A stretch of 64,000 nucleotides of DNA, taken from contig NW_005179353.1 in NCBI RefSeq assembly GCF_000350225.1, forward strand, positions 62,001 to 126,000, given 5' to 3'. Under the pieces are notes generated by a model. That model was not told where the DNA came from. It saw only the letters and a program-made list of their open reading frames with translations, and ran no database searches. Every line of letters starts with the position of its first letter. The first letter of the stretch is position 1. The translations under genes were made by a program, and so were the position numbers. This DNA is from Chondrus crispus (Eukaryota > Rhodophyta > Florideophyceae > Gigartinales > Gigartinaceae). Of this stretch, positions 62,341 to 64,000 are shown piece by piece.

Positions 62341-64000
62341 AAAATTAGGCGTGTCGACAACAAACTGCCGAAAAGGTGACACAAGCATGCTGCGAAATTA
62401 TAATCGAGAAGCAGAGAAATACTGCTGCAACTGCAGTCCGCACGCAAAGTTGTTGTCGCTTGCCAAAATCGACGGCTTAAATATTCTAAGTCGTCCCGCG
62501 GTCGAGTGACACCCGACCCCGCATGACGACCGATCGACACACTCACTACTGACACACGTTTCCCCCTCCCCGACGAGCAAGGACATCAGTCCATTGGGAC
62601 TACCATCACGAGGACGCAGCTACAATTAACTCCGCAGCGACCGACGTCGACGACAAGAGGCAGTACTCTTTTGCAGACCGATCCATTCAGCACTGACCCA
62701 CCACACCCTTTCTTCAATTATTTTGTTTCTTTGTTTGTTCTCTGTTCCTTTTCTTTTTACTTTGTTTTGTTACACTGGATTCTATTCTATCTTTTTTGGT
62801 TATTTATGTTGTAGGACTTCGGCGACTCAACCGCGCATCGCGGACTCCGAGCAACATAACTTCAATGCAGATCAACAGACGGACGAGAACAAGTCAAGGA
62901 CGCGGACCCGTCTGAAGCGCCAAGTCAAGGGACTTCTCATTTCATAGGTACAGAGAGTTGGTATGCTCAGAAAAACGGGAAACGAAGGCCTACTATGATA
63001 CACGTCGACCGCGGACAGCGGCTCAGGTTCTTTAAGTTTGCGAGTCTGTCGAACGAAAATTACACCTACGATGTCATTTTCAATGACACAAACTGTGCAT
63101 GAGCAGTACCAGATTTCGGCGAAAACTGCAGACTTATTGAAAACCCAGCAATTCTGACGCGAAACTGACACAGGACGCACCTCAAACGTGTCAAGATCGT
63201 TCAACAGAACGAGGAGAAATCGCTCATTGATCGGGAAAGGGTTTCAAATTTAGTGACAACCGCCCCTCCACTTTCCTTTTTACTGTCAATTCTTCTACTC
63301 TCCTCGTTTGTTCTGTTTATTGCTTTTACCGTAGGGTCCAAGAGATACCGGAACCGCGAGTACCGATGGGCAAGCTAAGAGAGCCCTGCAAAAGGACAAC
63401 GGAGAGGCGAATTAACTTAAAGCGAAGAGACCAGAATAAGGCCGCCGACGCTCCTGCCAGATCAGCAGACTTGTTGACACCCGAGGGACGCGAAAGAATG
63501 TCTTCCGACACGACGACATGGAACAATGAGACCCCTATGAACTCGGTCAGAACATAAGCTACTTGACTTGGTAGCAGAAGCGACCACGCGTCGCCAATCG
63601 CACGTGAAATTACATTTGCATCAGCGATCTGCCCTCGCCAGATGGGAAATTGGTAGAGAAAAATCAAGAGTGCTGTACAGTACAGTACTTCACAGAAGAC
63701 ACACTCGGACAAGTGTTGCGTAACCAATGTAGAGCACAACGCACCACTGCGAATTTTGATTCAATTTTTAGGAAAAACCAGTCGCGACGAGCACAAGGGA
63801 TGCTGGATAAGTGTTGGCAAGTGCATGGCATACGCACAGTACCGCCCCCAAAGCCAGGTGCGACCCCAAGGAAGCGGACCGCTGGAACTCTCAGGGAGGT
63901 GCGACTCAACCACGTCGTCAAGTTTTGACGAGCTCTTTGTTTTCTTTCTTTGTGTTTGTTCATTTTGGGGATCCGGGGAGCGTACAGGAAAGCCGAAGAG
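62341..64000 (+). other. Region after A2 with three pyrimidine-tract modules, function unknown
   Basis: No known gene. Three T/C-rich tracts (62705-62815, 63264-63333, 63935-63965) recur about 520-630 bp apart. The first two end in TGTAG or CGTAG and look like 3' splice sites. Each is followed or preceded by short, basic, charged frames (62723-62947, 63366-63557, 63650-63928). It may be the extended 3' region of A2, comparable to the 3-kb region in B, or a broken intron-containing gene. Confidence 0.35.

Overview
The window reads as nuclear DNA of an intron-poor, transposon-rich photosynthetic eukaryote. The best fit is a multicellular (florideophyte) red alga such as Chondrus or a relative. 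This is inference: it rests on dense Ty3/gypsy and Ty1/copia elements, mostly intronless host genes, one clear GT-AG intron with a CTAAC branch-like motif, and a nucleus-encoded plastid protein of the chlorophyll-binding/HLIP type. No prokaryotic gene organisation is present.

Layout. 1-8326: decayed Ty3/gypsy element A1 on the minus strand (left LTR outside the window, right LTR 7311-8326). 8516-9943: broken Mutator-like (MULE) transposase. 11824-29174: Ty1/copia element on the plus strand with 131-bp LTRs and a 5-bp target duplication (GCGAG). It is split by a 12,454-bp Ty3/gypsy element B (13601-26054, minus strand) with 726-bp LTRs and its own target duplication (CCACG). Element B carries a 439-codon open frame on the strand opposite to gag-pol, between its chromodomain and its 3' LTR. 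29180-50500: host-derived genes and gene fragments (membrane protein, WD40-like protein, MFSD5/molybdate-type transporter, UTP6-like C-terminus, HLIP-like plastid protein, an unrecognised 741-aa protein, GST-like and SNF2-RING fragments, ARP5-like remnants), with a degraded tyrosine-recombinase gene at 35440-36749. 50517-54308: Tnp2-like DNA transposase with one internal stop. 54391-56400: short palindromes, a MITE-like unit, an AT-rich degenerate repeat array and a fragment of a DIRS-like reverse transcriptase. 56405 to about 62340 or beyond: a second family-A gypsy copy, A2, on the plus strand.

How it fits together. The two gypsy families share a primer-binding site (one difference in 16), LTR tips starting TGTAGTGCA, an extra coiled-coil/basic open frame before gag, a CCHC gag, PR-RT-RH-IN order and a C-terminal chromodomain. 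By eye the B LTRs differ at 8 of 726 positions, while the copia LTRs differ at about 10 of 131; B is therefore the younger, nested insertion. B's gag-pol nevertheless has five internal stops, two frameshifts and a protease whose catalytic Asp reads His, while its antisense frame is open throughout. Several host genes look truncated (SNF2, GST, UTP6, MFSD5, ARP5), so the middle of the window resembles a graveyard of captured or rearranged gene pieces. The most unusual candidate system is element B: antisense frame, four 46-bp tandem repeats upstream of it, a symmetric TATA palindrome in the LTR, and two hairpins with matched stem changes.
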